A DNA stretch of 64,000 nucleotides from Arthrobacter sp. NicSoilC5 (GCF_019977395.1 NZ_AP024660.1:1488001-1552000); one strand, 5' to 3'. Counted from the stretch's first letter, positions 26,939-35,995 are shown. Notes: generated by a model from the letters alone, not told the origin. Made by a program: numbers and translations.

Positions 26939-28222
26939 GTGAGCACAACACCTACACGCGTCTTCGTGGCACGCCTCCTGGGCCTCGACGTCTTCGACCC
27001 GCTGGGCGACCGGCTGGGCCGGCTGCGCGACGTTGTTGTGCTGTCCCGGGGAACCCGGGGAGCTCCGCACGTGGTGGGCATTGTGGTGGAAGTTCCAGGC
27101 AAGAAGCGCGTCTTCGTGCCCATGACCCGCATCACCTCGATCGACCAGACGCAGATCATTTGCACGGGCCTGGTCAACCTGCGCCGGTTTGAACAGCGTG
27201 GGGCGGAAACCCTGGTGGTGGCCGAGATGTTCGACCGCCGGGTCACCCTACGCGACGGCAGCGGCGACGCCACGATCGAAGACATCGCCATAGACCAGCA
27301 CCGGTCCCGCGACTGGTTCGTCAGCAAGCTCTTTGTCCGGCGCGGCCACTCCCTGTCCCCTTTGAGCCGGCTGCGCCGCAACGAAACGCTGATCATCGAC
27401 TGGGCGGACGCCCAGCAGGGGCCGCGCACCGAACCGCAGGCCGCCACCCAGTTCGTGGCCAACCACGAGGACCTCAAGCCCGCGGACTTCGCCGAGGCCC
27501 TGCAGGAAATGAGCGACAAGCGCCGCTTCGAGGTTGCCAGCGAACTGCAGGACGAACGGCTGGCCGACGTCCTCCAGGAACTGCCGGAGGACGACCAGGT
27601 AGAGATCCTCTCCGCCCTGGATGTCCAGCGCGCCGCGGACGTCCTGGAGGAGATGGATCCTGACGACGCCGCCGACCTCCTCGGAGAACTCCCCTCCGCC
27701 CAGGCAGAGGAACTGCTCCAGCTCATGGAGCCTGAAGGCGCCGAGGACGTCCGCCGCCTGCTTGAGTACGACGAGGACACCGCCGGCGGCCTGATGACCC
27801 CGGTGCCTGTCATCCTGCCGCCGGAGGCCACCGTCGCCGAAGCCCTGGCCCACGTCCGGCGCGAGGAGCTCTCCCCCGCCCTGGCGTCGTCGATCTTCAT
27901 TGCCCGGCCGCCGCTGGAAACGCCCACGGGCCGCTTCCTGGGCGTGGTGCACATCCAGCAGCTGCTGCGTTTCCCGCCGTTCGAGGCACTGGGAAACCTG
28001 GTGGACAAGAACCTTGAGCCGTTGTCCGACCAGGCCCACATCAGCGAAGTGGCACGGACTTTGGCCACCTACAACCTGAACTCCCTCCCGGTGGTCAATG
28101 ACGCCGGCCGGCTTGTGGGGGCGGTGACTGTTGATGACGTCTTGGATCATTTGTTGCCGGACGACTGGCGCGCCCATGACGGCGAAGCCCCGATAAGAAA
28201 GCTCGGTGGCCGCATTGGCTGA
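26939..28222 (+). CDS. PRC-barrel / MgtE-N / CBS-domain protein without transmembrane part
   Basis: 427 residues. An N-terminal PRC-barrel-like module (VFVARLLGLDVFDPLGDRLGRLRDVVVL) leads into a second short repeat, then MgtE-N superhelical repeats (DFAEALQEMSDKRRFEVASELQDERLADVLQELPEDDQ...), then a CBS pair (TAGGLMTPVPVILPPEATVAEALAHVRR; LPVVNDAGRLVGAVTVDDVLDHLLPDD). The MgtE channel domain is absent, so this is a soluble Mg2+/nucleotide-sensing type rather than a transporter. The GTG at 26939 is 6 nt after TAGCCT (leaderless candidate); a GTG at 26936 is in frame. Overlaps the DUF1003 gene. Confidence 0.9.
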   Translation: MSTTPTRVFVARLLGLDVFDPLGDRLGRLRDVVVLSRGTRGAPHVVGIVVEVPGKKRVFVPMTRITSIDQTQIICTGLVNLRRFEQRGAETLVVAEMFDRRVTLRDGSGDATIEDIAIDQHRSRDWFVSKLFVRRGHSLSPLSRLRRNETLIIDWADAQQGPRTEPQAATQFVANHEDLKPADFAEALQEMSDKRRFEVASELQDERLADVLQELPEDDQVEILSALDVQRAADVLEEMDPDDAADLLGELPSAQAEELLQLMEPEGAEDVRRLLEYDEDTAGGLMTPVPVILPPEATVAEALAHVRREELSPALASSIFIARPPLETPTGRFLGVVHIQQLLRFPPFEALGNLVDKNLEPLSDQAHISEVARTLATYNLNSLPVVNDAGRLVGAVTVDDVLDHLLPDDWRAHDGEAPIRKLGGRIG

Positions 28223-28898
28223 TAACAGCGCTCTGAAGAACACCAACCAGCGGAACCTGGCCAATGCGGAATCAAAAGGCAGTCTCGATACACCCCTAAG
28301 CGCGCGCCAGCGGATCCTGCCCAAATTCAAGCCTGACCCGGACGCGTTCGGGCATGCCACCGAGGGCTTTGCCCGGTTCATGGGCACGCCGCAGTTCCTG
28401 GTCTACATGACCGTGTTCTGCATTTTCTGGCTCGGTTGGAACACCTGGGCGCCGGTGGAGTGGCAGTTTGATTCGCGGGACCTTGGCTTCACCCTGCTGA
28501 CCCTGATGCTGTCTCTGCAGGCCTCCTACGCCGCACCCCTCCTGCTGCTGGCGCAGAACCGGCAGGATGACCGTGACCGCGTCTCGCTGCAGCAGGACCG
28601 GCAGCGGGCAGAGCGCAACCTGTCCGATACCGAATACCTGACCCGGGAGCTGGCCTCCCTGCGGATCGCGCTGCGCGAAGTAGCAACCCGCGACTACGTC
28701 CGGGCCGAGCTGCGCTCGCTCCTGGAAGACCTCCTGGAAGCGCAGGAGGAACTGCGGACCCATGAGGACTCCGGGCCCGGCTCGCACGAATCCCCGCGGG
28801 ACAAGGTCAAGGACAAACTGCGCGAGCAGCGGGACCGGCAGCGCAACCCGCGCACCCAGCAGATCCCCCGGGTCAAACCCGGCCACTCTGCCCAATGA
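28206..28898 (+). CDS. DUF1003 membrane protein
   Basis: 230 residues with two central membrane helices: FLVYMTVFCIFWLGWNTW at about 64-81, and FTLLTLMLSLQASYAAPLLLLAQNRQDDRDR, the DUF1003 signature, at about 95-125. A long charged coiled-coil tail follows (SLQQDRQRAERNLSDTEYLTRELASLR...). The GTG at 28206 overlaps the preceding gene by 17 nt, implying coupling. The association with MgtE-N/CBS proteins is conserved in actinobacteria as I recall; function unknown. Confidence 0.9.
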   Translation: MAALADNSALKNTNQRNLANAESKGSLDTPLSARQRILPKFKPDPDAFGHATEGFARFMGTPQFLVYMTVFCIFWLGWNTWAPVEWQFDSRDLGFTLLTLMLSLQASYAAPLLLLAQNRQDDRDRVSLQQDRQRAERNLSDTEYLTRELASLRIALREVATRDYVRAELRSLLEDLLEAQEELRTHEDSGPGSHESPRDKVKDKLREQRDRQRNPRTQQIPRVKPGHSAQ

Positions 28899-28962
28899 CA
28901 AGCAGGCCGTCCGTCACCGGCCGGCCCGCCGCCGATACCGCACGAAAGCCGAGGCTCCGTCC

Positions 28963-30120
28963 ATGAGCGCCCCCACCCACCCCGCAGCCGCCGGCCGGCC
29001 ACCACTGGTCAGTGCCGTCAACGATGCCCTGGCCACGGTCATCGATCCGGAGCTGCGCCGCCCCATCACGGAACTGGGCATGGTGGACTCCGTCCAGGTG
29101 TCCGACGACGGGAAGGTCACCGTCGCGGTCCTGCTCACCATCGCGGGCTGCCCGTTGCGGGATACCATCACCGCCGATTCGCAGAAAGCCCTTTCCGCGG
29201 TCCCCGGCGTCACGGCCGTCGACGTCGAGCTCAAGGTGATGGACCAGGCGCAGCGCGATGCCCTCAAGGAGAAGCTGCGCGGACCGGGCGGCCAGCGCAC
29301 GATTCCCTTCAACGAGCCGGACTCCCTGACCAAGGTCTACGCGGTGGCCAGCGGCAAGGGCGGCGTGGGCAAGTCCTCGGTGACGGTGAACCTGGCCACG
29401 GCACTGGCCGCCCAGGGCCTCCGGGTGGGCATCGTGGACGCCGACGTCTACGGCTTCTCCGTACCCGCCCTGCTGGGCATCACGCAAAAACCCACGCAAG
29501 TGGACGACATGATCCTTCCGCCCGTGGCCTACGGCGTGAAGGTGATTTCCATCGGTATGTTCGTGACCGGCAACCAGCCGGTGGCCTGGCGCGGACCCAT
29601 GCTGCACCGGGCGCTCGAACAGTTCCTCACCGACGTCTACTTCGGCGACCTGGATGCCCTGTTCCTGGACCTCCCGCCAGGCACCGGCGACATCGCCATC
29701 TCCGTTGCCCAGCTGCTGCCCAAGGCTGAAATCCTGGTGGTCACCACGCCGCAGGCAGCAGCAGCCGACGTCGCCGAACGGGCCGGTGCCATCGCCACGC
29801 AGACCGGGCAGAAGATCGCCGGCGTCATCGAGAACATGTCGTATCTGGAGATGCCCGACGGTGGCCGGATGGAGCTGTTCGGCAGCGGCGGCGGGACGGT
29901 GCTCACAGAACGGCTCAGCGCCACGGTGGGAGCGGACGTCCCCCTGCTGGGCCAGATTCCCCTGGACATCGAGCTGCGCGAGGGCGGGGATGCAGGGGTT
30001 CCGATCGTCCTTGGCAGGCCCGGGGCTCCAGCGGCGGCCGCGCTTACCGGCATCGCCGGGGAGCTTGCCGCTAAACCGCGCGGCCTCGCCGGGATGAAGC
30101 TGGGTCTGCAGCCCCGCTGA
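28963..30120 (+). CDS. mrp: Mrp/ApbC-type P-loop ATPase, iron-sulfur carrier family
   Basis: 385 residues: an N-terminal MIP18/DUF59 domain (VNDALATVIDPELRRPITELGMV...GCPLRDTI) then the ParA-like ATPase with the deviant Walker A GKGGVGKSSVTVNLA near residue 127 and DLPPGTGDIAISVAQLLP. Family members assemble or transfer Fe-S clusters. The C-terminal CxxC that bridges the cluster in Mrp/Nbp35 is not seen: the segment reads ENMSYLEMPDGGRMELFGSGGG. The ATG at 28963 is chosen; upstream in-frame codons lie in the DUF1003 gene. Confidence 0.92.
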   Translation: MSAPTHPAAAGRPPLVSAVNDALATVIDPELRRPITELGMVDSVQVSDDGKVTVAVLLTIAGCPLRDTITADSQKALSAVPGVTAVDVELKVMDQAQRDALKEKLRGPGGQRTIPFNEPDSLTKVYAVASGKGGVGKSSVTVNLATALAAQGLRVGIVDADVYGFSVPALLGITQKPTQVDDMILPPVAYGVKVISIGMFVTGNQPVAWRGPMLHRALEQFLTDVYFGDLDALFLDLPPGTGDIAISVAQLLPKAEILVVTTPQAAAADVAERAGAIATQTGQKIAGVIENMSYLEMPDGGRMELFGSGGGTVLTERLSATVGADVPLLGQIPLDIELREGGDAGVPIVLGRPGAPAAAALTGIAGELAAKPRGLAGMKLGLQPR

Positions 30121-30129
30121 GTGGGAGGC

Positions 30130-30534
30130 CTAGGTAGCTTCGGTGTCGAACGGGGCGGTCTCGCCCGGGGCGAGCCGCTGGACTACCCTTTCGGGCCGGC
30201 TGGGGGCGGCATCTGCCGCGGCGGCAGCGCCGGAAACGGCAGCCACCGCGGCAGGGGCGCCTGCGCTGACAGGCTTGGTGTCGTCGTCGAGCAGTGCTTC
30301 CTTGATGATGCGCCGGGGATCGTACTGGCGGGGATCGTATTTCTTCCAGTCGACATCATCGATGTCGATGCCCACTTCTTCCTTGATTTGCTCACGGGCA
30401 CCGTTGGCCATCTGGCGGACTTCCTTGACCAGGTTCGCCAGCTTCTGGGTATATTCCGGCAGCCGCTGGGGGCCGATCACCAGCACGCCAATGATCAGCA
30501 GAAGGATGAACTCCGGGCCGTTGATTCCAAACAC
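30130..30534 (-). CDS. tatB: Sec-independent protein translocase TatB
   Basis: 134 residues. The N-terminal anchor FGINGPEFILLLIIGVLVIGPQRLPEY is the TatA/B signature. A charged amphipathic helix follows (TQKLANLVKEVRQMANGAREQIKEEVG), as expected for TatB rather than TatA. The tail is Ala-rich and disordered. GTG start at 30534. It follows the sigE-anti-sigma pair, the same neighbourhood as in mycobacteria. Confidence 0.92.
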   Translation of the reverse strand: MFGINGPEFILLLIIGVLVIGPQRLPEYTQKLANLVKEVRQMANGAREQIKEEVGIDIDDVDWKKYDPRQYDPRRIIKEALLDDDTKPVSAGAPAAVAAVSGAAAAADAAPSRPERVVQRLAPGETAPFDTEAT

Positions 30535-30603
30535 TTTAGGAAGATTACCCTCTCCGGGCAGCGAGTGACGATTCCCACCCGGCGGGCGGGTAAACAGTCC
30601 GTG

Positions 30604-31512
30604 TCATTGGGTGAACAGGGCCGCGATCTTGTTGATTCCGCGCTCCAGCCGTGCATCCAGGGGTTCCGCGGCCTGCCCTTCCGGCCGGTCCGGGACGTCT
30701 GCCGCGACTCCCTCCGCCGCGGAATCGGCAAGCCGCTTGAGGATGGGCATGGCATCGTCGGCCTGCTCCGCGGGCAGGTCGGAGCGGTAGGTGATGGTCA
30801 GGCCTGCGGCCCGGTACGTGGCGGACCACTGGGAGGTGCCCGGCACCTGCACCGGTCCACCCTCCTGGCCCGCAGCGCTCTCCCCTTCTGCAACCCCGTG
30901 AACCACCGGGGCGTGGCCTGCTGGTTCATTGGCGACAGGGTGCTGCTCCGTGACAGTGGCGTGGTGTGCGCCGTCAGTGAGCCTCAACTCCACTGCGGGC
31001 TCCCCGTTGACCACCAGCGCACGCGCCGCTTCCAGATGGAATCCCATGGCCTGCAGGTCCGGACACGCCCATCCTTCGGAACGCAGGGTGGCCAGCTGCG
31101 TGGCGCTCAAGGGCCGGCCGTCAGCGGGGGTCTGCGATGAGACATGCGAAAAAGCGGCCTCGGTTCCCGCCGGTTCGCCGGCTCCGGGGTCACCTGCTGC
31201 CGTGAAAGCACCCACGGCCAGCACGCCCGCCGCAGCTACGGTTCCGCCGGCGGTGAGCGCAAGGGCCCGGGCGGCCATGCGGGGGGTGACACCCTGGGGC
31301 GGCGGCACCGGGGCGGCCGGCTGGGCTGCCAGTTCGTGGGTCCGGGCCAGCAGCCGTGCGGTCAGGTCCTGGCTGGCGGGCGGAATGGGGGCATCCCGCA
31401 GGCGCTCAAGGTACTGCCGTTCCCGGCGCACCGTGGCGGCACACTCCTGGCAGGCCTCAAGGTGGCTGCCGGTGCGCTGATGCCTGCCGCCGAAAGGAAA
31501 CTGGGACTTCAT
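30604..31512 (-). CDS. Zinc-containing membrane anti-sigma factor (RseA-like)
   Basis: 302 residues. The N-terminal zinc anti-sigma motif HxxxCxxC is present (H17, C21, C24 in SHLEACQECAATV). A single membrane helix lies at about 83-108 (ARALALTAGGTVAAAGVLAVGAFTAAG), with an extracytoplasmic sensor part beyond. It starts 7 nt after the sigE stop, so it is cotranscribed and should hold SigE inactive at the membrane until envelope stress. The outer domain (QTPADGRPLSATQLATLRSEGWACPDL) is typical of the actinobacterial group. Confidence 0.9.
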   Translation of the reverse strand: MKSQFPFGGRHQRTGSHLEACQECAATVRRERQYLERLRDAPIPPASQDLTARLLARTHELAAQPAAPVPPPQGVTPRMAARALALTAGGTVAAAGVLAVGAFTAAGDPGAGEPAGTEAAFSHVSSQTPADGRPLSATQLATLRSEGWACPDLQAMGFHLEAARALVVNGEPAVELRLTDGAHHATVTEQHPVANEPAGHAPVVHGVAEGESAAGQEGGPVQVPGTSQWSATYRAAGLTITYRSDLPAEQADDAMPILKRLADSAAEGVAADVPDRPEGQAAEPLDARLERGINKIAALFTQ

Positions 31513-31519
31513 GTGCCGT

Positions 31520-32134
31520 TCAGAGGATGCCGGCGATGCGCGGCATCGAAAGCTTGCGGCGGGACTGCTGCGGGCGCGGATCGCGGTGGGCTAGCTTTTC
31601 GCGGAGCATGGTCCGTCCCCGGTGGATGCGCGAACGGACGGTGCCCAGCTTCACGCCCAGGGCCTCGGCGACTTCGTCGTAGGAGAGCCCTTCAAGGTCG
31701 CACAGGACCACGGCGGCGCGGAAGTCCGGCGGCAGTTCCTCCAAGGCGGCCTGCACGTCCAGGTCGAGGTTGTTCAACTCGAAGCTTTGCTCCGGACCCG
31801 GCTCCCGGCCCGGCAGCCGGGACTCGGCGTCCTCCGCCAGTGCGTCGAAACGGATCCGGGTCTTCCGCCGGGCCTGGTCAAGGAACAGGTTGGTGGTGAT
31901 GCGGTGGAGCCAGCCATCGAGGGTTCCGGGCTTGAAGTTCTCCAGCGAACGGAACACGCGGACAAAGACCTCCTGGGTGAGGTCCTCGGCGTCGAACTTG
32001 TTGCCGGTCAGGCGGTAGGCCAGCCGGTAGACCTTCGCGGAGTGGTTGGTGACCACTTCTTCCCAGGTGGGACGGACCCACTCATCATCGGGATTGTTTA
32101 CTGCAGGGACAGGTGCCACAACTGAAGATGACAT
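31520..32134 (-). CDS. sigE: ECF RNA polymerase sigma factor SigE
   Basis: 204 residues. Region 2: HSAKVYRLAYRLTGNKFDAEDLTQEVFVRVFRSLENFKPGTLDGWLHRITTNLFLDQARR. Region 4: ALEELPPDFRAAVVLCDLEGLSYDEVAEALGVKLGTVRSRIHRGR. The gene is followed by its anti-sigma factor and flanked by an O-methyltransferase and tatB, as at mycobacterial sigE, which drives the envelope and heat stress response. GAGGGGAG lies 6 nt before the ATG. Confidence 0.94.
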   Translation of the reverse strand: MSSSVVAPVPAVNNPDDEWVRPTWEEVVTNHSAKVYRLAYRLTGNKFDAEDLTQEVFVRVFRSLENFKPGTLDGWLHRITTNLFLDQARRKTRIRFDALAEDAESRLPGREPGPEQSFELNNLDLDVQAALEELPPDFRAAVVLCDLEGLSYDEVAEALGVKLGTVRSRIHRGRTMLREKLAHRDPRPQQSRRKLSMPRIAGIL

Positions 32135-32363
32135 CGTCCACTCCCCTCGTGGAATGCTAACGCCCGGATACTGTTGACATCTCTGATTCGGCGCCGGTCA
32201 CCTTTTGGATGAGCGGATACCAATCATTTCAAACTTGGCTGGGAATTTCCTGATCGGGCGCAAACTTCAGCCGTCGGCGCAACGCCCGCTTCCCTGCCCG
32301 GGCCGGCCGGACACAGTAGGCTTGAGGAGACATTCCCCCTTTACGCCCAGAAAGCGATTATTC

Positions 32364-32996
32364 ATGAGCGCCGACAAGTCCAGCAGCTGGTCCTATGCAG
32401 AAGATCTGCCCGCTGAGGATGAGGTTATGCTTCGGGCCCGGGAACGTTCTTTTGAATTGGGCGTCAGCGCCATCAGTCCCGGCGTGGGCGCGGTCCTCAC
32501 GGTCCTGGCCGCCGCGTCCAAGGCGCAGACGGCGGTGGAGATCGGCACCGGCGCCGGCGTCTCCGGCGTCTGCCTGCTGCGGGGCCTTGGCGCGCACGCT
32601 GTCCTGACCACCATCGATGTGGACGTGGAGCACCTGCGGGCTGCCCGCGAAGCGTTCGCCGAGGCCGGCAGTCCCGCCAACCGGACCCGCACCATTTCCG
32701 GCCGCGCGGGCGACGTCCTGCCCCGGCTCACGGACGGCGCCTACGATCTTGTCTTCATCGATGCGGACAAGCCCGGGCTCCCCGGCTATGTGGAACAGGC
32801 CATCCGGCTGCTCAAGCGCTCGGGCCTGCTGGTCATCAACGATGCCCTGGACAAGGACAAGGTGGCCAACCCTGCAGGCCGCGAGCCCAACACGGTGACC
32901 CTGCGGCAGGTGGGCAAGGCCATTCGCGACGACGACAGGCTGGCGTCGGCAATGCTTCCCACCGGGGACGGCCTGCTGGTTGCCGTCAAGAAGTAG
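32364..32996 (+). CDS. SAM-dependent O-methyltransferase (class I)
   Basis: 210 residues in the catechol-type O-methyltransferase family. SAM motif TAVEIGTGAGVSGVCLLRGLG near residue 60; metal/catalytic Asp residues in YDLVFIDADKPGLPGYVEQA and GLLVINDALDKDKVANPAG. The ATG at 32364 is favoured; an upstream extension to 32205 lacks family similarity. Divergent from sigE across a 229-nt gap that holds a TAGGCT hexamer near 32317 and a ~40-nt leader. Methyl acceptor unknown. Confidence 0.9.
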   Translation: MSADKSSSWSYAEDLPAEDEVMLRARERSFELGVSAISPGVGAVLTVLAAASKAQTAVEIGTGAGVSGVCLLRGLGAHAVLTTIDVDVEHLRAAREAFAEAGSPANRTRTISGRAGDVLPRLTDGAYDLVFIDADKPGLPGYVEQAIRLLKRSGLLVINDALDKDKVANPAGREPNTVTLRQVGKAIRDDDRLASAMLPTGDGLLVAVKK

Positions 32997-33008
32997 TCGC
33001 CGCATGAA

Positions 33009-33046
33009 GGTCGGGGTGCGCAGCCCGCGGGCTGCGCACCCCGACC
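33009..33046. terminator. Perfect 18-bp hairpin between convergent genes
   Basis: GGTCGGGGTGCGCAGCCC pairs with its exact complement across a 2-nt loop. It lies between the O-methyltransferase and DUF3117 genes. No T-run follows on either side. Confidence 0.8.
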
Positions 33047-33053
33047 GGCACGA

Positions 33054-33221
33054 CTATTCGGTAACGCCGACCAGGCATTCCTTGAGGTTGGCTGCCTCGG
33101 CAGCGTTCAGTTCGACCACCAGGCGCCCGCCGCCTTCGAGCGGGACCCGCATGATCAGGCTGCGGCCCTCCTTGGTGACTTCCATTGGGCCGTCGCCGGT
33201 GCGTGGTTTCATAGCCGCCAT
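33054..33221 (-). CDS. DUF3117 protein (55 aa)
   Basis: A small, highly conserved actinobacterial protein of unknown function. The frame begins MAAMKPRTGDGPMEVTKEG, continues RSLIMRVPLEGGGRLVVEL and ends NAAEAANLKECLVGVTE before TAG at 33054-33056. GGAGGGG lies 8 nt before the ATG. The 233 nt upstream (33222-33454) contain its promoter region, with an AT-rich stretch around 33355-33375, and nothing else I can identify. Confidence 0.88.
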   Translation of the reverse strand: MAAMKPRTGDGPMEVTKEGRSLIMRVPLEGGGRLVVELNAAEAANLKECLVGVTE

Positions 33222-33454
33222 GAGGAATTCCCCTCCATTTTGTCCCAGGACTAATCAGCCCGGGCGGGCTGTGTCCGCATGTCGATCAGGCCGCTGTGGC
33301 GGGGTGGTTGGACCACCGCCGAGGCTGCGCGTTTTCTGAATGCTTTTGTCCTTGCTTACCTATCATTATCGCGGAATTACCCGCACGTAGCTAATCGATG
33401 GACATTTCCCGGAACGTGTCATTCCCGCCCTGACCTGCGCGAAAGCCCATTTTG

Positions 33455-34711
33455 CTACGGCGGATAATCCCCTCCGCCGGGCAGCGGCGCCCACGCCCAC
33501 AGCCACACGATCCAGACGATCTGCAGCAGCAGGAACATGGCCACAACGGTCCCCCGGTACGCCCTGGACCGGGACAGGAAAACCGTGCCCAGTGCCAGCG
33601 GAAACAGCGGCAGCAGCATCCTGAAGGTACTGGTCTGGGGGTGGAGGAACGCCAGCAGGTAACCCATGTAGCAGGCGCACCAGAGCCGCAGTTCGACGCC
33701 GAGCCGCACCACCGGCGGCAGGAACAGCATCACGCCGAACAGGGCCACGAAAACCAGGGGTGCGAGGACGCCCAGCACAGGACCAAAGAGGTCGACGCCG
33801 GTGTCGAACCACGGCTTGAACGGCACCAGGTCGCGGCCCCGCCAGACGGTTTCGGTTTTGGTGTACGCCTGCAGGTCCCCGGTGGCCGCCCATGCCGCAG
33901 CCGGCCACGCCAGGGCGGACAGGCCGGCGACGGCGGTGAGTCCGGTGAGTGCCGCCAGGTCCTTGACCGAGTGGGTATTGTCAGCCGGCCCCCCTTGCCG
34001 CCCGCGGCGGAGATTCGCGGCGGCGTGGAAGACCAGGAGCAGCCCCAGCATGGCAGCGAAGGGAACGCCCACGGGCCGGGACAGGCACAGCAGGACCACT
34101 ACGGGGGCGGCCCAGAGGTACCGGCGTCGCACCACCAGGAGCAGGGCCCCAGCGAGCAGCAGGAGGGACAGCGGCTCGGCGTAGGGCACTTGCAGAACAG
34201 CCGAAACAGGGAAGACCGAGAAGAACGCAACACCCCACATAGCGGGTGCGTGCGGGGCCTTCTGCCGGAAGAGGGCGTACACCGCGAGCGCAGCACCCCA
34301 TCCGGCCAGCATGGCGACCACCGTGAGTGCGGCGGCAGGGTTCAGGCCGGTGAGGCGGCTGAGTCCGCCGGCCAGCGCAGGAAAGAGCGGGTAGAACGCC
34401 CACGTGTTTTCCTGGACGTTCCCGGCGGCGTCCGTGGGAAGGACCGACGGGTAGCCGTTGGCGATGACCTGCGCGTACCAGCGGGCATCCCAGATGTTGA
34501 TGAAGTTCCAGTAGTCCGGCTTTGGCGGGAACCAGGGGTTGGGGCCCTGGTGGAGCGCCGCGGCCATGAAAATGCAGGCTGTTATTAGCCTGGACCCGCC
34601 GTACAGTGCGGTGACCTGGAGCCACCATGGCCAGCCCCTGACGGCGGATGCAGCCCGGTGGGCCATATTGCCGGCAGAGGCCAGCGGGCTGCGGCGGGCA
34701 ACCGTGCTCAC
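33455..34711 (-). CDS. PIG-V-like integral membrane mannosyltransferase
   Basis: 418 residues with about ten hydrophobic segments. The acidic loop after the first helix reads WNFINIWDARWYAQVIANGYPS, the WDxxxY...GY pattern of PIG-V/GT-C glycosyltransferases; a later ENTWAFYPLFPALAGGLSRLTG fits the same family. It would transfer mannose from a polyprenyl-phosphate donor outside the membrane. The acceptor is unknown. The GTG at 34711 overlaps the stop of the upstream gene as GTGA. Confidence 0.85.
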   Translation of the reverse strand: MSTVARRSPLASAGNMAHRAASAVRGWPWWLQVTALYGGSRLITACIFMAAALHQGPNPWFPPKPDYWNFINIWDARWYAQVIANGYPSVLPTDAAGNVQENTWAFYPLFPALAGGLSRLTGLNPAAALTVVAMLAGWGAALAVYALFRQKAPHAPAMWGVAFFSVFPVSAVLQVPYAEPLSLLLLAGALLLVVRRRYLWAAPVVVLLCLSRPVGVPFAAMLGLLLVFHAAANLRRGRQGGPADNTHSVKDLAALTGLTAVAGLSALAWPAAAWAATGDLQAYTKTETVWRGRDLVPFKPWFDTGVDLFGPVLGVLAPLVFVALFGVMLFLPPVVRLGVELRLWCACYMGYLLAFLHPQTSTFRMLLPLFPLALGTVFLSRSRAYRGTVVAMFLLLQIVWIVWLWAWAPLPGGGDYPP

Positions 34712-35169
34712 AGGCCGCCCTTCCGCGGGGCAGCGCCTTCATGGACCGCCGGGTTCCCGCCCTCTCCCGCGTCCGGCACTTCCGGAACCGTGCTGGGGGC
34801 CTGGGGCCCGCCGTCGTCCGGCTGGCCTGGGCCGGCGCCGGTTTGCGCTTCCGTGGCGGCCAGCCGGTCCCGCAGTTCGGCCATTTCCGCGTCGCGTGCC
34901 GCCAGCTGGTCCCGCAGTTCGTCCAGGACCTGGTCCACCTGGTCCATCCGGTAGCCGCGCAGGCCCAGCGAGAAGCGAAGCCGGGTCACGTCCTCCGGAA
35001 CGGCGCGCTCCGGCAGCAGCACCGGCGGCAGATTGGCCGGCGGCTCTTCGAAACCGCCCAGCAGGACAGGCAGCACCGCCCCGTCCGGCCTGCGGGAGCG
35101 CCGGCCCAGGCCGGCCCAAAGGACCGCCGCCACAAGGACGACGGCGAGGAAAACCAGAAAGAAGCTCAC
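34708..35169 (-). CDS. DivIVA-domain-like membrane-anchored coiled-coil protein
   Basis: 153 residues from the GTG at 35169 (preceded by GGAG). A single N-terminal helix VSFFLVFLAVVLVAAVLWAGLG is followed by VTRLRFSLGLRGYRMDQVDQVLDEL, the DivIVA-type motif (F..GLRGY...VD..LD), and a short coiled coil RDQLAARDAEMAELRDRLAATEA. The tail is Pro/Gly-rich. Such proteins mark curved membrane or the division site. It overlaps the mannosyltransferase start, hinting at a joint envelope role. Confidence 0.8.
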   Translation of the reverse strand: MSFFLVFLAVVLVAAVLWAGLGRRSRRPDGAVLPVLLGGFEEPPANLPPVLLPERAVPEDVTRLRFSLGLRGYRMDQVDQVLDELRDQLAARDAEMAELRDRLAATEAQTGAGPGQPDDGGPQAPSTVPEVPDAGEGGNPAVHEGAAPRKGGL

Positions 35170-35212
35170 TGCTCCATCGTGCCAGACCGGTGGCGCCAAC
35201 CGCGGCCCGCAG

Positions 35213-35995
35213 CTACTCCGGCCGCTGTTCCCCGTTCAGTGACGGGGCCACCGCGCCGTGGAGGACCCGGTCCACGGCTTCGGCGGGGTCATCAACCAGC
35301 TGGATAAGGTCAAGGTCCTTCTCTGAGACCATGCCCTCGGCCACCAGGGTGCCCCTGATCCACTCGATCATCGGTCCCCAGAAGTCGACGCCCAGGAGGA
35401 CGATGGGGAAGGACGTCACTTTCCGGGTCTGGACCAGGACCATGGCCTCGAACAGCTCATCCAGGGTGCCCAGGCCGCCGGGCAGCACAATGAAGCCCTG
35501 CGCGTATTTAACGAACATGGTCTTGCGGGCAAAGAAGTAGCGGAAGTTGATGCCCAGGTCCACCCACTGGTTCAGGCCCTGCTCGAAGGGCAGTTCAATG
35601 CCGAGACCCACCGATACGCCGTTGCCTTCCACCGTTCCCCGGTTGGCCGCCTCCATGGAACCCGGGCCGCCGCCGGTGATCACGGCGACGCCGGCTTCGG
35701 CGAGCTTGCGCCCCACTTCCACGCCCATCTCGTAGTACACGCTTCCGGGCTTGGTGCGGGCTGAGCCGAAGACGCTGACGGCCTTCCCGATGTCCGCCAG
35801 CGCGCCGAAGCCCTCGACGAATTCGCTCTGGATCCGCAGGACCCGCCAAGGGTCGGTGTGGACGAACTGGCCGGGGCCTTTCGTATCGAGCAGGTGCTGG
35901 TCCGACATTTCCACGGCCGCCTGCTTGCGGCGCAGCTCGAGGGGCCCCTTACGGCGCGGCTGGGTATTCTTGGCCGGATCTGCGTTGATGCTCAT
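35213..35995 (-). CDS. LOG-family nucleotide 5'-monophosphate phosphoribohydrolase (TIGR00730)
   Basis: 260 residues. The two family motifs are present: GGGPGSMEAANRG near residue 110 and LPGGLGTLDE (PGGxGTxxE) near 170. The family splits N6-modified AMP (cytokinin nucleotides) or similar nucleotides to base and ribose phosphate. The ATG at 35995 is 6 nt after TAGCCT (36002-36007, minus), with AGGGGA directly before the ATG, so it is probably leaderless. Confidence 0.93.
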   Translation of the reverse strand: MSINADPAKNTQPRRKGPLELRRKQAAVEMSDQHLLDTKGPGQFVHTDPWRVLRIQSEFVEGFGALADIGKAVSVFGSARTKPGSVYYEMGVEVGRKLAEAGVAVITGGGPGSMEAANRGTVEGNGVSVGLGIELPFEQGLNQWVDLGINFRYFFARKTMFVKYAQGFIVLPGGLGTLDELFEAMVLVQTRKVTSFPIVLLGVDFWGPMIEWIRGTLVAEGMVSEKDLDLIQLVDDPAEAVDRVLHGAVAPSLNGEQRPE

